The notes under the pieces: generated by a model
What the model saw: the letters and a program-made list of their open reading frames with translations, nothing else
The model's database searches: none
Told to the model about the DNA's origin: nothing
In this document: piece by piece, positions 35,983-48,699 of the stretch
How the letters are laid out: every line of letters starts with the position of its first letter
Numbering within the stretch: the stretch's first letter is position 1
Source: Apoderus coryli
Lineage: Eukaryota > Arthropoda > Insecta > Coleoptera > Attelabidae
DNA length: 64,000 nt
NCBI GenBank assembly: GCA_911728435.2
Contig: OU452201.1
Span: 23,498,001-23,562,000 of the forward strand
Direction of reading: 5' to 3'
Made by a program: the position numbers and the translations under genes

Positions 35983-36293
35983 ATCGAAAATCGAAGTTAA
36001 TTAAATACAGAATAGAAATAGATTAGAACCGACGAATAGAAAGGATCAAGTTATTTAATTCCTAGCTGAAAAGTCCAAGATTTCTTTGGTGCATTTGACA
36101 AAGGATATCTTTCTCCTAGGAAATATAACAAATCGCTAACCATATTTAAACTAGATAGACTAGTAGAATTTGGGATGGTCCGATAATTAATTATTTCAAG
36201 AAAACTACATGTTTTTTCTGTAGTAGCGGTATTTTTGTTTTTAGGTAACTTTAGAAAGTTTGTGTTTTTGTGACATGCGGTTAAATTATGAGG

Positions 36294-36349
36294 GATCATT
36301 TTTAAACGTACACCCCCTTAAAAAAATGGGTGTGCGTTTATAAATGATC
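36294..36349. repeat. Short hairpin, 22-bp arms
   Basis: GATCATTTTTAAACGTACACCC (written here as 36294-36315) pairs with 36328-36349 with two mismatches and a 12-nt A-rich loop. It may be a transposon terminal structure or a stand-alone inverted repeat. Confidence 0.6.
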
Positions 36350-39300
36350 ACCCAGTAAATGCATTCCACAGTTAAAACACGTGTCGACATATATGTATAC
36401 TGTGTTAAATCAAACTCGATTTTTAAGTTTTCCACCCGGATATATTTATTATATAATCCATACTATCAAATGTATATATATTTAGAATTAAATAATTCCG
36501 TTTACTCATACAAAATCGTCCCCTAAATCCTAAAAGCTGACCCATCATCGTTGAGTCGTGAATGGGCGTATATGCAGATTAGCATCATTTCGGTGTAACG
36601 TTGCTGGGTATATGATGCATTTTCCAGTCCAAGTCCTTCTTAATTTAAACGAGATTTCCATAAGAAGTGTTAATTACGTAGAAGTTGGCCTCAGAGAGTA
36701 ACAGATTAGGTATTCATGAGGGCGATGCCGTGCGCTTTTGGTTACTATTCTACCAAACCAGGGCAATACTCGCATTTAGGTTGAGATGTAATCAGATATA
36801 GTTAAGAGCACGAATTTGTTAATTCTGTATTGCATTATAAGTGGGAGCAGAGATTCTAGTTTCTACTTAAAATGCATGTGAAATATAATCATATTATTCA
36901 CTAATTTCTACTACTTATAAACAATTCTTTTTAATGGTGTTTTATTGTTTCTAACTTCTATGAAATATCTACTGAAACTAAGTTAGTATAGTGGCATATC
37001 CACTCATGCCAATTTCTGTAATTCAGTGACGATAGAGCCTCTATTCCACGAATAGCTGGATGGGCATTTACTTGAATGCGTTCGTAGTTTAGCAGTAGCC
37101 ATTCCACCTGCACATTTACGAAAATATTCCAGCGGGATCAGATCGCAGCTCCACATTGGGATAATCATTGAACATCTCCAAAATAATTGATTGTACAAGT
37201 ATTACTGAATTTAGTGTGTAAAAGTCTAATGTTTCTCGAGTTTTGTGACAATTGCTCTATAATGCTGTAACATAAATTGGTTGAAATAATCGCCGAATTG
37301 CGAAATGCAAAATATAAGTAATTATTTGTAGTACAGACATACAACAACAAATTGTATGGCGAGTCGGTTAGCACGCATTGGTATAGGTCTATACCCCTAC
37401 ATGTAGTCTCTATGAAAAAAGATATTGTTAGGGGAGAGTCGGGCAAAAAGGCTATAGTGGGCAAAAGAAATCAGTTAAATACTTCACAAACTGCAATACC
37501 TAGAGACCAGACACCAGCACAATTCTCTGCCGCAAACCAAAACACGTGTTCATATACGTTATGTATCAAGTATTACACAAAATATAGCGATTTATACCGT
37601 TTTTTGTAGTAAAGTATAGTTTACTTATAATAATAAAGAAACTAAAAAAACTTATCAAACATGCAACCCCTCGAAATAGCTGTTCTGGCAATTCACGATT
37701 TATAAGCAATAACAATTAGACAAGTTCTGCAGAATATCTCTCTAAACTAATAATAATTGTTCTAGAATGCGAATAAAATGCTATAACAATACTTTTTAAA
37801 GCGTACCTATGTCATCAGACACCTAACGGTTGAAAGTCCTGCTTGGCACCGTTGTGAACCTCTAAGCAAGAACGCTTTTGCTGCTGGCCTCACGCGTCTT
37901 GACAAATTGTCAGCCTCAGACCGGTAGATGTAACATCTGCGGTCAAATGCTTTAAATTGGAAAGTACAACAACCTAGGGAACTGAAGTACGGCTTGTAGC
38001 AATTCAGGAAATCTACGACTCACATCTCTCGCTGCTTCTATCCTTAATTCACGAATTGAGTGAGAAAACGTTAAATATATTATTTAAACACAGTTCTCTA
38101 TACTGTTTGTAGCAACTTCACTATCGCGCTTTTAATGTATACCGGCATTCAACATATTCGACTAAATTCATAAGTATATTTACTTTGTAAATGCCCGAAA
38201 TTATATCTTGATGCCTATTAGACATAAGAATGAGAACGTGTTTAGAGTTGCCATACAGGAAGCACATAAGAAATTGAGTGAAGAAAAATCATGAAATGTC
38301 ATGAATATTGTTTCCCGTTTGCTAAATGAAACAAGAAAGCTCCTATATGCTAGTTCTGATTGTTAGCACCCGGTTAGAAAACTACTAAAATCTTCCAAAG
38401 TAATCTAACTAGTGTGAGCCACAAAAGTATAGGTTTCACCGACGTGTGAGGATCGATGAATCGCCTGTGCACTATAATGCTTGATATTAAAAATATTGCA
38501 TTTTGGGACCCCTTCGTCTCTCGGTTACCTTTTAACTTACCGGGAAGATAAAAACTGATCCTGATAAAGATTTTTAAATAAAATTCAGTGGCGCAGTTTC
38601 TATATTGAACTTACTAAACTAATATAAACGTTATTGAGAAATGGCGAATGCTTTCGAAAATTTTGAAAAACTGGATACGATAGGAGTGTATGTTATGAAA
38701 GCAGGTTTAATCGAGATCAAGCGTAGGAAATGTATTTACAAAAGTAGGCATTATGTAGCACTCTTTTATTGCATGATCATAACTGGTCCAATTCTTGAAT
38801 GCGTCATAGATATCCCAAGGGATGGCAACCTACCAAAATAACCTTTAGACGTCTACAGCAAAATTTAATATCTCAGGGATCATTCAAAAAACTCAGACCG
38901 AAAGATTATAAAGATGGTTGAGGTAACTCGAACCGTATTAGTCAGGCACTCACTGACGACTGACTGCTGGCATTTCGAATACAATAACTAAAAATTAAAA
39001 AAAAATTAAAATACAAACCGTATATATTTAAAACAATTCATGACTATCCTGCTTCTCTCTGATTATAAATTTATGAAACATGCTTATGACTTTTAAATAA
39101 AGCAAAATATAGAAAAATATACCAATTTAAAAAAACATAAGTTTAATTTATATCTTCGAAATCGGTTGCCTCATGAAAAATCTAACCATGCCACTGGATT
39201 CTATAGAAAAATCTCTATGAGAGTCAGTTTTTATCTCCCCGCTAAGCTAAAGGGTCACCGAGATATGAAGGGGGTACCAAAATAGAATAATTTCAATATC

Positions 39301-39425
39301 GCCCTGTTACTCGGAAACTAAAAGAGGTTTGTAGCGTCTTTCGTTTCACAAAAATGTAACTGAGGTTCGCGAAAACCGTAAGGACATCCAAAATGGGACA
39401 CTCTATACATAATAATATTAAAAAA
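36350..39425. other. No recognised gene; GC-richer patches
   Basis: Patches at about 36540-36760, 36990-37160 and 37805-37960 are less AT-rich than the rest. The second has two overlapping open minus-strand frames (37198-37004). The third has an open minus-strand frame with R-R-V-R-P-A-A-K-A-F. None matches a family that I know. A frame at 38641-38841 is open but unremarkable. Confidence 0.35.
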
Positions 39426-39429
39426 AATC

Positions 39430-39622
39430 AATCGATTGTGTCACCCCAAAGCTTCCCGGCATTATATATTATGATCTAAAATATATGACCTAGGTAACCA
39501 AACAGAATCTGGAAATGGAAATGGTCTTAGTCGTCTCAGGGGACTTTGGAATGGCTATCATCCGTCTCTATCTGAACTTGTTTTAGCGCGTTCAAAAGAC
39601 TCCCTGGGTCGGTAAAGTAAAA
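39430..39622. repeat. Dispersed ACTTTCCCGAC repeat, copy D (short)
   Basis: GTGTCACCCCAAAGCTTCCCGGC, ATATGACCTAGGTAACCAAACAG, then GGTCTTAGTCGTCTCAGGG and TTTTAGCGCGTTC with a terminal GGGTCGGTAAAGT. The order is as in copy B but without the central tRNA-like part, so it is an internal deletion form. Confidence 0.6.
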
Positions 39623-41440
39623 AATTATTTTGTGGTATGTGACAAATTAATTAACATTTTTAATGAATTTGTAGATAATCTTGCAGTAAAATGTAAGAAT
39701 CATAATCTAATTCATAGTTGATTAGCATGAGCAATTTTAAATCTTCGAATTACTATTTATAACATCGTAAATTTTAAGCAGTATTATATCTAGCAACCCT
39801 ACAAAATTGTTGCATTTAATTTTTGGGGCAAAACGTTTACCATCTTTTAATACGTACCTGCCGTGCCGAGAAGTCTGCTAACAGCACTGAATTTATAATA
39901 TGAATTAAGGCAAAATTACATTGAGTTTCATACACATGAATAATGGCGTTTGAAACTGCTTTACAAAGTTAACATTATATAATAAATGGAATTACATTCA
40001 ACTTGATCTTATTTTAACAGAAAAAAAAACAGGAAAAAGATAAAAAGACAAAATACTTTTCCTATTGAATTTTTTAAAGAAAAGAAATTTAAGTGTTTGG
40101 AAACAATGACGCGAAAGTTAATAAAAACTTAGAGGTAAGGAAAAGAGTTCAGAAACTTTTTAAAGTTGTCTTAAACTTAAAATAGTTACTTTGAGTTTTG
40201 GTCTATTGATTTTTCGTGAGAGCTTTTAACATTCATTTGTTTTTTGTTTGTGACAATTAAAAACGGGCAACAATAATAATAGTCCTAGAGCTCATGAGAG
40301 GTATAAAAGGCACACAAAACTTACATAATTAGATAATTCAAAAAAACGAATACCTTTTCAGGATTCTGGAAAAGTACAGACAATTGTTGGTGGTTGTTTA
40401 ATCAAGAATACTGGAGTATAATCAATTCTAGAATTTTATTAAAATGGATAATAAATTGCATTACACTCTTTCTTTAAATTCGTGTATGTAATTATAAACA
40501 TAAATAATTGGCCCAAGCACAGCTCTCTATTACTGTAGGTGCTCTAGGCAAGCGCAGAAAAATCATGGGCCTTACAAACAATAAACACAACATTGAAAAA
40601 GTCTAAAAGAATCTCAGAATGAGGCAACTGCAAAACAATAAATAACATTAAAAAAGTATTTCTAGGGTACCATTATTGGATTGTCTTCAAAATGTTTCAG
40701 GTAAATAAGTTGCGAGATTGTTTCCTAAAAAGTATTTATATTTTAAAGTTTCATTGGATTTGTTTTATAAAATTATTATAGGCAAATGTCGAGACAGTCT
40801 GAGGTATCTTCTTGAAAGCATAGTAATATAAAAGAGAAGAAGTTTATGAACTGTAAAAATTAATTGAAAAGAAAGTATACACCGCGCTAAGGTAAATACA
40901 ATTAGCGAACGAAGATATCAAACATTTTAATAAGATGGTTTCAAAACTTTTTTAATTTTAATTTTTTGTGCTTTATAACTTGGGGCATATTTAAGGAGCG
41001 ATTGCACGAATAGGTACAAGGAATCTGACTACGATACCATGGTTTTATATTAATTAAGAATATACATTTTTTGAACAGGTATACCTAAGCATCTTCATGT
41101 ATCCCTCGAACAGAATATTATGTACACGAACGTGTTATATTTGGACTGGCAACGATATATTGCGGTTTTAGTGTACTGCATACATACAGTCTAAATAAAT
41201 AAATTAAAGAAAATCCGGACATTCAGTATATTCCAATAAATATGCAAGAATCAGGTTTTTTTTTTGACCATAAGAGTTAATTGCTTGTAATTTTGATTTA
41301 TTATTATTATAAAATTAATTACATTCGTAGGATAGATTCACTTATAAGTGACCTCATCACGATACACATAAAGAATGGAATTGAATTGCGAAAGAAACGT
41401 GGTCTATTGTCAATGATCTATGAAATAGGGCTTCTCCGTC
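39623..41440. other. Gene-free stretch
   Basis: No gene or RNA recognised. Confidence 0.45.
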
Positions 41441-41454
41441 CAGTATAATCTCCA

Positions 41455-42150
41455 CTTCACTTGAGATCTTGAACGATTCTTTTGTTAATGTGGCAAAAAA
41501 TTTAATGAATAATATAGTCCCCTCGCAGGATCCGCTCTCATATCTTTCAAATACAAATAAGAATATACATAGTTTCTTCCTAACACCCGTTGCAACTCCA
41601 GAGCTTTGCAGTACAATTAAATACATCAAAAACAAGGTGTCATCTGGAACTGATGGAATCACTTTGAAAATGTTGTCTAATCTACCGGAATGTACATTAA
41701 TCCTTTGCACAGATTTAATTAACAAGTCATTCCAGGGCATCTATAATTATTCCTCTGCACAAGGGCAGCGATAAGGAACAAGCTTTAAACTATCGTCCAA
41801 TTGCACGTCTATCTACTCTATCCAAGATCATTGAAAGACTGGTTAAAAGGAGACATCTATCATTTCTGCACAAATATGGAGTATTAACTAGCCACCAATT
41901 TGGATTTTTAGCTAACAAATGCACTAATTATGCTATATTCTCCGTCTTCAACAATGTTTACTCCAACTTGAACAATCTCTACTTTACAGCATGAATTTTC
42001 TGTGATTTCTCCAAAGCATTTGACTGTGTAAGTCATAACATCCTAATTAACAAGTTACAGCACTACGGAATTCGGGGGGTTCCACTGGGATGGTTTAAGT
42101 CGTACCTTAGCAACAGAGGTCAGTGTGTGAGGGTCAATGCGGATGTACCT
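41455..42150 (+). pseudogene. Jockey-like LINE reverse transcriptase fragment
   Basis: The first frame (to about 41745) has N-D-S-F-V-N-V-A-K-N-L and S-S-G-T-D-G-I-T, the region before the RT core. After a frameshift come I-I-P-L-H-K-G-S-D-K-E, N-Y-R-P-I-A-R-L-S, H-Q-F-G-F and, past one in-frame stop, F-C-D-F-S-K-A-F-D-C-V with the first catalytic Asp. It ends W-F-K-S-Y-L-S-N-R near 42130. The YADD box and everything after it are missing. It is a truncated dead copy, different from the LINE at 5.6-17.4 kb. Confidence 0.8.
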
Positions 42151-42392
42151 ATAGTATTAATTATTATTCTTATGTTTTATAAGTTTTGTTTACCTGTCTA
42201 CAAATTATTTTTAATTTTTTGACAAATATATATTTTATTATTTCTTAGAATTTTCAGAACATTGTCCATATGTCAAGAAGAAGAACGAAAAAAAGTTATT
42301 CTTGATATAAAATTTTGCTTGTCGAAAAAGTAAGAACTTCTATGAAAAAAATTATTGTATTAAACAAATTAAAATGAAAATTGAAACTAAAC
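42151..42392. other. Short unassigned spacer
   Basis: AT-rich sequence between two transposon relics with no recognisable content. Confidence 0.4.
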
Positions 42393-43141
42393 TTAATAAA
42401 CAGAAATAAACATAACGCAATCATAATCATAGTTCAAAAACCCATCTCCCATATTCAACACATTTTCCATCTGTTTCCTCTTGTGATTAAAACTGGCTCG
42501 AATCTCTTGAATTTTCAATGATTCCACGGCTCGCCTAATTCTTAATTTTAAAAGTTCAATATTGGTATCTAGGGTTGTGCAGCGGTAAACTGCTTTAGAC
42601 GGCCCCAAATGAAAAAATCGGCTGATGTTAGGTCGGGACTTCTTGGGGGCCAAAACTGGTCCATTTCTTCCTATCCATCTGACACAGAATTTCTGGTACA
42701 GCCATTCTCTAACCTATCCAGTGCAATGTGCAGGGCACCCATCGTATTTAAAATACATTGCGTTGCGATAATTCGCAGCTCTTCGAGATGATCGCCAAAG
42801 AATGTATCTAGTAGTTGCAAATAGCTTGCTCTGTTACAAGTACCTTCAAAAAATAAGGCCCACACCAAACATGGACTTTTTTGCAGTACTGACGTCTAGC
42901 GGGAATTCTAATTTCGGGATTCTCTTTACTCCAATATCTAACCTTCTTTGGTTGAAGATGCTGATTGATCAGAAAATATTATAAGCTTGTGCAAATTTCT
43001 GTTCCGTCTAAAATCTTCCAACTCACAACCAAAATCTAGCTTTTTTGGTTCATTCCCAGTCTCCAAAGTAAGGTTGAAATGAAGCTCGTCAGAATAAACA
43101 CTTAACATGTCAAGTAAACATTTAACACTTAACACTGGCAC
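42393..43141 (-). pseudogene. IS630/mariner-relative transposase, catalytic domain
   Basis: Read from 43141 downward, through several frames, the DDE catalytic domain appears in order. L-I-I-F-S-D-Q-S has the first Asp. Y-W-S-K-E-N-P and K-K-V-H-V-W-C-G follow. Near 42755 Y-D-G-C-P-A-H has the second Asp. Near 42650 P-R-S-P-D-L-T-S-A-D-F-F-I-W-G has the third acidic position, followed by the C-terminal S-L-K...G-D-G-F-L block. This is the domain layout of insect transposases that start with DUF4817. The N-terminus is absent and frameshifts and a stop interrupt it. It may be the same family as the remnant at 14.2 kb. Confidence 0.65.
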
Positions 43142-43295
43142 TTAAAATAATGTGAATGGACCTAGTATATTTATTTAGTTTATTCAAATTATCTGAAATG
43201 GTGCTAAGATAAGTAAAATATAGATCCATTTTAGAAGCACTAAACAATGTAGGTATAGGTATAACTCTATTGATGAAATTCCATCCGGTACTTAC

Positions 43296-43381
43296 ATGCT
43301 AGCGATGGGCGAAAATAGATGGCTTTCTGGTAGCTGAGAATAGCCTCGTCTAGTTGTTGTTTTCCTTGTAACAGAACACCC
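43296..43381 (-). CDS. Internal exon of a TPR protein, TMTC-like
   Basis: An 86-nt minus-strand exon is bounded by a TTCCAG acceptor and an AT|GTAAGT donor. It begins in phase 2 and ends in phase 1, and its single frame is fully open. The 28 complete codons encode G-V-L-L-Q-G-K-Q-Q-L-D-E-A-I-L-S, then Y-Q-K-A-I-Y-F-R-P-S-L-A. This is a textbook tetratricopeptide repeat with Gly8, Ala20, Tyr24, Ala27 and Pro32 equivalents. The R-P-S-L-A end resembles TMTC proteins, ER membrane O-mannosyltransferases acting on cadherins, but one repeat cannot prove that. No adjacent exon was found, so the window would lie in its introns. It is clearly richer in GC than its surroundings. Confidence 0.7.
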
Positions 43382-43608
43382 CTGGAACAATAAATTTATT
43401 CATTATTGTTAACACGACGCAGTGTAAATGCTTGTAATGCTTGAGATTTATGCGAAAGACACTGAATATTGAATATTTGTCCAATTGCCGTTTGAATTAC
43501 AAATGGAGAGATCGATATATTGTAATTCTCGTCTTGATATATCTGATGTATACATAGTACACATTGGTATAAGGGAGATCAAATACTGATGATATTAGTT
43601 GGCATATA

Positions 43609-44240
43609 TTAGGTCATTCAATAAGTCGGTAAGATCACACATAGATGGCGTTACTAGAATTTGTCCCATATGGTTTTTATTTAGTACGAACCTTCAAACG
43701 ATACGTGTTTAAATTTGACAGCAGTCTGACTATCGATTCCTGAGCATTTTATGTCAAGCAAGCAAAAAAATGGAAACAAGTGATTTTCGAGTTATGATAA
43801 AGCATTGCTTTTTGATGAAAAAAAATACATTGGAAACCAAACAATGGCTTGATATCCGAACTCTGCTCCATCGAGAAAAATAGTAGAGAATGAATGAATT
43901 TAAATGTGGTCGTACCAGCACAAATGATGCAGAGCGCAGTGGACGCCCAAATGAGCCTGTTGTTCCAGAAAACGTCACAAAAATTCACATTCACATTGTA
44001 AAAATACAGATGGCAGTGTTATACAATTTTACACGAACATATGGGTATGCGAAAGCTCTGAGCAAAGTGGGTTTTTGGGAAAGGTTATGAAGAAATATTG
44101 TTCATTTCAATAAACCCATATGGTCAAAAATAATGAACACCATGCATTTCGCCTGTGCCTCTTTTGTACTTGCCACTTCGCGATATAGATGTTTTAAAGA
44201 GGCCACAACGCGTTGTGAGCTATTTATTCGTTTAATGAGC
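43609..44240 (+). pseudogene. Mariner transposon relic
   Basis: TTAGGTCATTCAATAAGTCGG at about 43609 is a typical mariner 5' terminal repeat. At 43770 a transposase frame begins, M-E-T-S-D-F-R-V-M-I-K-H-C-F-L, with K-K-N-T-L-E-T-K-Q-W-L-D, then A-E-R-S-G-R-P-N-E-P-V-V and, after a gap, M-G-M-R-K-L and A-K-W-V. These are the HTH region, the conserved SGRP motif and the M-R-K-L / A-K-W-V linker just before the catalytic domain. Frameshifts and stops occur, and the catalytic DD34D part is not recognisable. The terminal repeat lies about 230 bp from the host-like TPR exon. Confidence 0.75.
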
Positions 44241-47200
44241 TGTTTGGGACTTTGAGCCTAACATATAAAAAAAATTTTTGGTATACTATTTTGACACATG
44301 CCACGGAATATTTACATTATCAGTAAAATCAGATAAACAATTAACAAACATGGCGCTTATAGCAAGCAAAAGATGCACCCTTATTTGCATGAAAATAAAC
44401 GTAAATTTCAATTAAAAGCTGAAAGCACTTTCGACTCTCAAACGGCTTTAAAATTTGCCATTGTATTATTGTGGCATTGTGCAAGTTATACGAGGGGATA
44501 ATAAAACCTATTTTCCTCTCTTTCATTTCTCTCATATTCTCTCACTTGCCACGCTACACTATACAATTTGTGCTTTTTGTGTTTTTTCAAAATTAGCATT
44601 CATAATTCTAATGGACGTGACTGCATAATATATTTACTGTTCACTGAACAAAATGCAATTTAAGTTTTCAGGGTTTGTTTTATTAGATATTTACATACAC
44701 TAAAAAAAACTTAATACATCTATATATTTTACATACAGTGTAAGTCTAAAATATGCTGCACACAATTATTATTTATATAATTAATGTGTAATAAGTTCGA
44801 ATTCTTTCTATTAGCAGTGTGGGCGAAATGCGCAATCTTACTGGTTGTTCCTATTTTTTGTTTAATATACTGGAATATATATTACTAAAATTATAAATAA
44901 ATCACGTCTGCTCCACAAACTGAGTGATATAATTGCTTAAATCTTTACATGCCCAACATGTTTCCGAACTTTAGAGTTCCATCTTCAGTGGCCTCAAAAC
45001 TATCAATTAATCATTCACGAAGCGACCAACAAGGAAACAACATTTGTTTTGTTGATTACTTCGTAAAATATTGACATTGACTAATTATTGACAAACACCC
45101 TAAATATCCTAATATCTAAGGCAATATATACTCAAATTGCATTAAAATACGCACAAGTTGGTTAATTATTTGTAATAAATTAAACACCTATTCAAGACCA
45201 CAAAATGGGGTCTAATATAAAACCATACGTCAAACAGGTATTAGGCGCTTATTTTAACCAAAAAATTGGACATAATACTTGGAAATAAACTGAACGATTT
45301 AAAACCTAATTATATTATGAGCTTTTAATACAGAATGGCTCTATTGGCCTTTGGACTTAATACATGTTTTACCAAGATATATAGGGAATATATGTGCGGA
45401 GATAGAACTTAATACTTAGCAGCAATGAAAATAGCACGAAAAAAATATATTGAAATGACTCATAACCTTATATTTGAAAAAAAGGTAACCTTAATACCTT
45501 TTGGCTCTAATGTCTAGATTTATTTTCTTCTTGAGCAAAATTTGACACACAGTTGTCTCGTCAAACTGGTATACTATGTAGTTGATTCATACTAAATGCA
45601 CAGTATAATAAATAATACAGTATTTCAACTTTCCGCTTGCGAGGCGTCATGCGCATCTCGTCGCGCATGCCGCCATTATAGGATAAAACCTGACAGTAAT
45701 CGCATAGACGTAGGTAGATACCGTTCACTCCTACGTTCAGTATATAGTTCATTGTTTACAAACTAATATGATCTGAACAGAGACGATGTGATTTGATATT
45801 GTGATGTAGCAGATCTTCTCGGCCACTACTAATAGCCCACTTTCTTGCCCTATCAAACAAAATAACTAAATAAGGATCATGTAAAAAAATGATCTATAGT
45901 TATTCACAGTAAATGCAAGTAATGCAACTTTAAAAGCAAATTTTGGCAAAGAGTTCTTGAAACTTTATGATGATATCGTCTACACACCACAACTATTTTT
46001 ATTATTTATAATTATTTTTAGTCGGGGCCTGACTTTTATCCTAAAATGGCGGTGTCATACGTCTCAGTTCGAAATTATTTAGTTCAAAGTGCCAACGTGG
46101 ACGCTGTTTTTTAGGTATTATGCTGTGCTAAATGTATGTCGAAGTGATAACTGAGTAATTGCGAATAATTTCATTTTACTAGTAAGTTATACGAGTATAT
46201 GTTCTCATCGTCTAAAATCTGTCTCTATAAAGTTATATTCATTATCTGAAAACTCATTTGTATGCAAATTTTTATATAAAACTAAAAACTGCGAGGATAC
46301 GAACCAACTGAACATCGTTCAATTATATTATGGCAGCTTTTTAATTACTATTTTCAATATTGATGCAATATTAACGACGACATAAATATAATGTAGCCTG
46401 TCATGCCAGAGTTAGAGGAAGAAATAGATTTTATTTGCTAACATTTTTCAAAAATAGTATAATTACGCGGTGAGTTTAACAAATTTGCATTTCTTATAAG
46501 TTTTGTGTTTATAATAATTATAAACAAATATTCATTCATATTCATATAAAAGCATAATAAACTAAGAAAATATAGAAGGTATTTTTCGGTACATTTAAGA
46601 TGAAAATTGAATCTTGTTACTAAAAACTATGAACAAATACGAGAAAATATTTTTAATAGGTATTTTGGTTCTATTTTTAATATTACCCAAAACAAGAAAA
46701 AGAAATTTAAAAAATAAAATAAAGTTTTATTATCAAAAAAACCTCCTACTAAGATCTAATGTGCGTTAAGTTACGGGGCAAAATTAACTGAAGATGGCCT
46801 TATCTAAAGCCGAAAATAATTGTCATATTAAGTTAAAATACAAAGATTTTAGTGCATACGACAGCAGTTTCAATTCCTTAAATGATTGAGAATCCACAGC
46901 AAGAAGAACTACTTCTGAATTTTTTATTACTATGGTTGTTTTTTTGAAATTGTCGTTAAATGCAGACGCACATAATCTAGATGGGGAAGACGGTAAAATA
47001 GATATTATCAAATGCGAAATGTGTCAATTTGTGGCATTTAAAAAAATTTTTGCCAGATTTAGTTCAACCGAATAAAAGTAAATAAAAATAAGTAAAAAAA
47101 TGTTTTTTTTTTTAGATATAATAATGTTTAAATATTGGTTTTATTATTGTGGAAGTTGAATATATTAAATTTGTTGGAAAATAAAATATCTAATAATATT

Positions 47201-48690
47201 CTACGTATATTGTGTAGTATGTGGGTGTGTTAAGGAAAATGTGCTGGAATATGTTTGTGGTGAAATTTTCAAAGAAACTCTGGCATCTGCGCATATTATG
47301 TGGGACCTCGCAAGTTAGTATTTTGTTTACGCGAGTAGATTTCCATAAGAAAAGCATACACATCTTTTGCTTTTCTAGTGCCTATATTTTCATGAAAAAA
47401 TTAATGATCAGCGAACTATTTTAAACATGTTTCCCTCAACTAAAGCAAACGTTGTACACATAGCATATTTGACACTTGTTTCGATTTTGAGAAATTCTTC
47501 ACGAACTTGAACTCTGTTTTCATAAGGGATTAAAGTGAATAAGAGCTATCACGGTTTATTTTATTTAACAACATGCTTTTGTTGATCATGTTTGAAATAT
47601 TATGACAGACTTGAACATATTTTTTCCTCTAGCAAAACGAATTAAGCAAAAGTAATAATTCTCTTGGAACACAATAATAATTTTTTCCCTCTAAAGCGAT
47701 GTATCTTAATAAAAGAAAAGAATATTCCCTAAAGTAATACAAAAGAACGAACGACAATGAGGTTTCATTTGTGGAACGTAATCAGTTTTTTTTGTTTCCG
47801 TATTTAAATTAGAAAAAAAAAGAGTATGTATGAAAAATATCCTGCAGCATGACAGAGACTAATTCGATATTGTTGTATTATCCTGGATGTGTAATAGAAA
47901 TGAATAAGCACAATATTAAAAATTCTTGATTAATCCACCCTATTTCTACAGGGTGTCTAACACTAAGAGGGTCAATTGGAATCAGTTGAACAATAACTCT
48001 GATTGAAAGTATCACCATATCTTTATTTTTCCGTGGTTGCTGCACATTTTTAGCTGAAAGTCCAATAACTTTTGTGATATGGACTTGAATGGAAGAATAA
48101 TAATATTCAATTAGCAACTTCTGTATTGTGTTTGTAATTTTTTTTTTAGTTTTTGCCCTTTGTCTCTCTTTCTCAGAGGACAATATTTTTTTTGTTTTCT
48201 TTTCTTTGTTAAACTTTTGTGATATAAAGTTACAATATTTATGATATAGCCAGTGGTGGTGATTTGCTCAGGATTGCTATCTTTAACATTGTTGATATGC
48301 CTATAAATTGTTTAAATTAAGGAATTAGTTGTAATATTTTATATTAATATGCGATTTTAACTACAAGCCTTTTTTTTTGCCTCCCAATTTTTGATTCATA
48401 GTGGGGCTATGAATCTTGGGCGATCTTTTTTTCTAGCTGAATGAAGGTCTTTCGTTGAATTTGTGAAATTATATTTTACCCTTATTGCAGTTTTACTACA
48501 TGGGGGTGGAATGTATTCAAATCTACAGCGAAGGAAGTATCTACCTTAAGTTGAAATATAATTAGTAACAATAATAATCACAGACAAAGTAAAGAGATTA
48601 AAATTATATTATAATTTTTGATTCCAAATGAAACAAACTTACAACATCTAGTCGACAAGATGGCCGATACACTTTAGTGGTGTATTTTCG
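44241..48690. other. Long stretch without a recognised gene
   Basis: No gene supported. A CpG-richer patch at 45620-45740 has an open minus-strand frame (45752-45561) with M-R-M-T-P-R-K-R-K-V. The GCCGCCATT and TAGGATAAAA words there recur inverted at 46030-46055. An ACAGGGTGTC end motif lies at 47951. Confidence 0.4.
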
Positions 48691-48699
48691 TTTTAAATG

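Noticed and set aside
36051..36299. 82-codon minus-strand frame ending beside a hairpin
   Set aside because: No recognisable domain; may be part of an undefined mobile repeat.
45561..45752. CpG-rich promoter or exon
   Set aside because: Composition only; GCCGCCATT words recur inverted nearby, so a repeat is just as likely.
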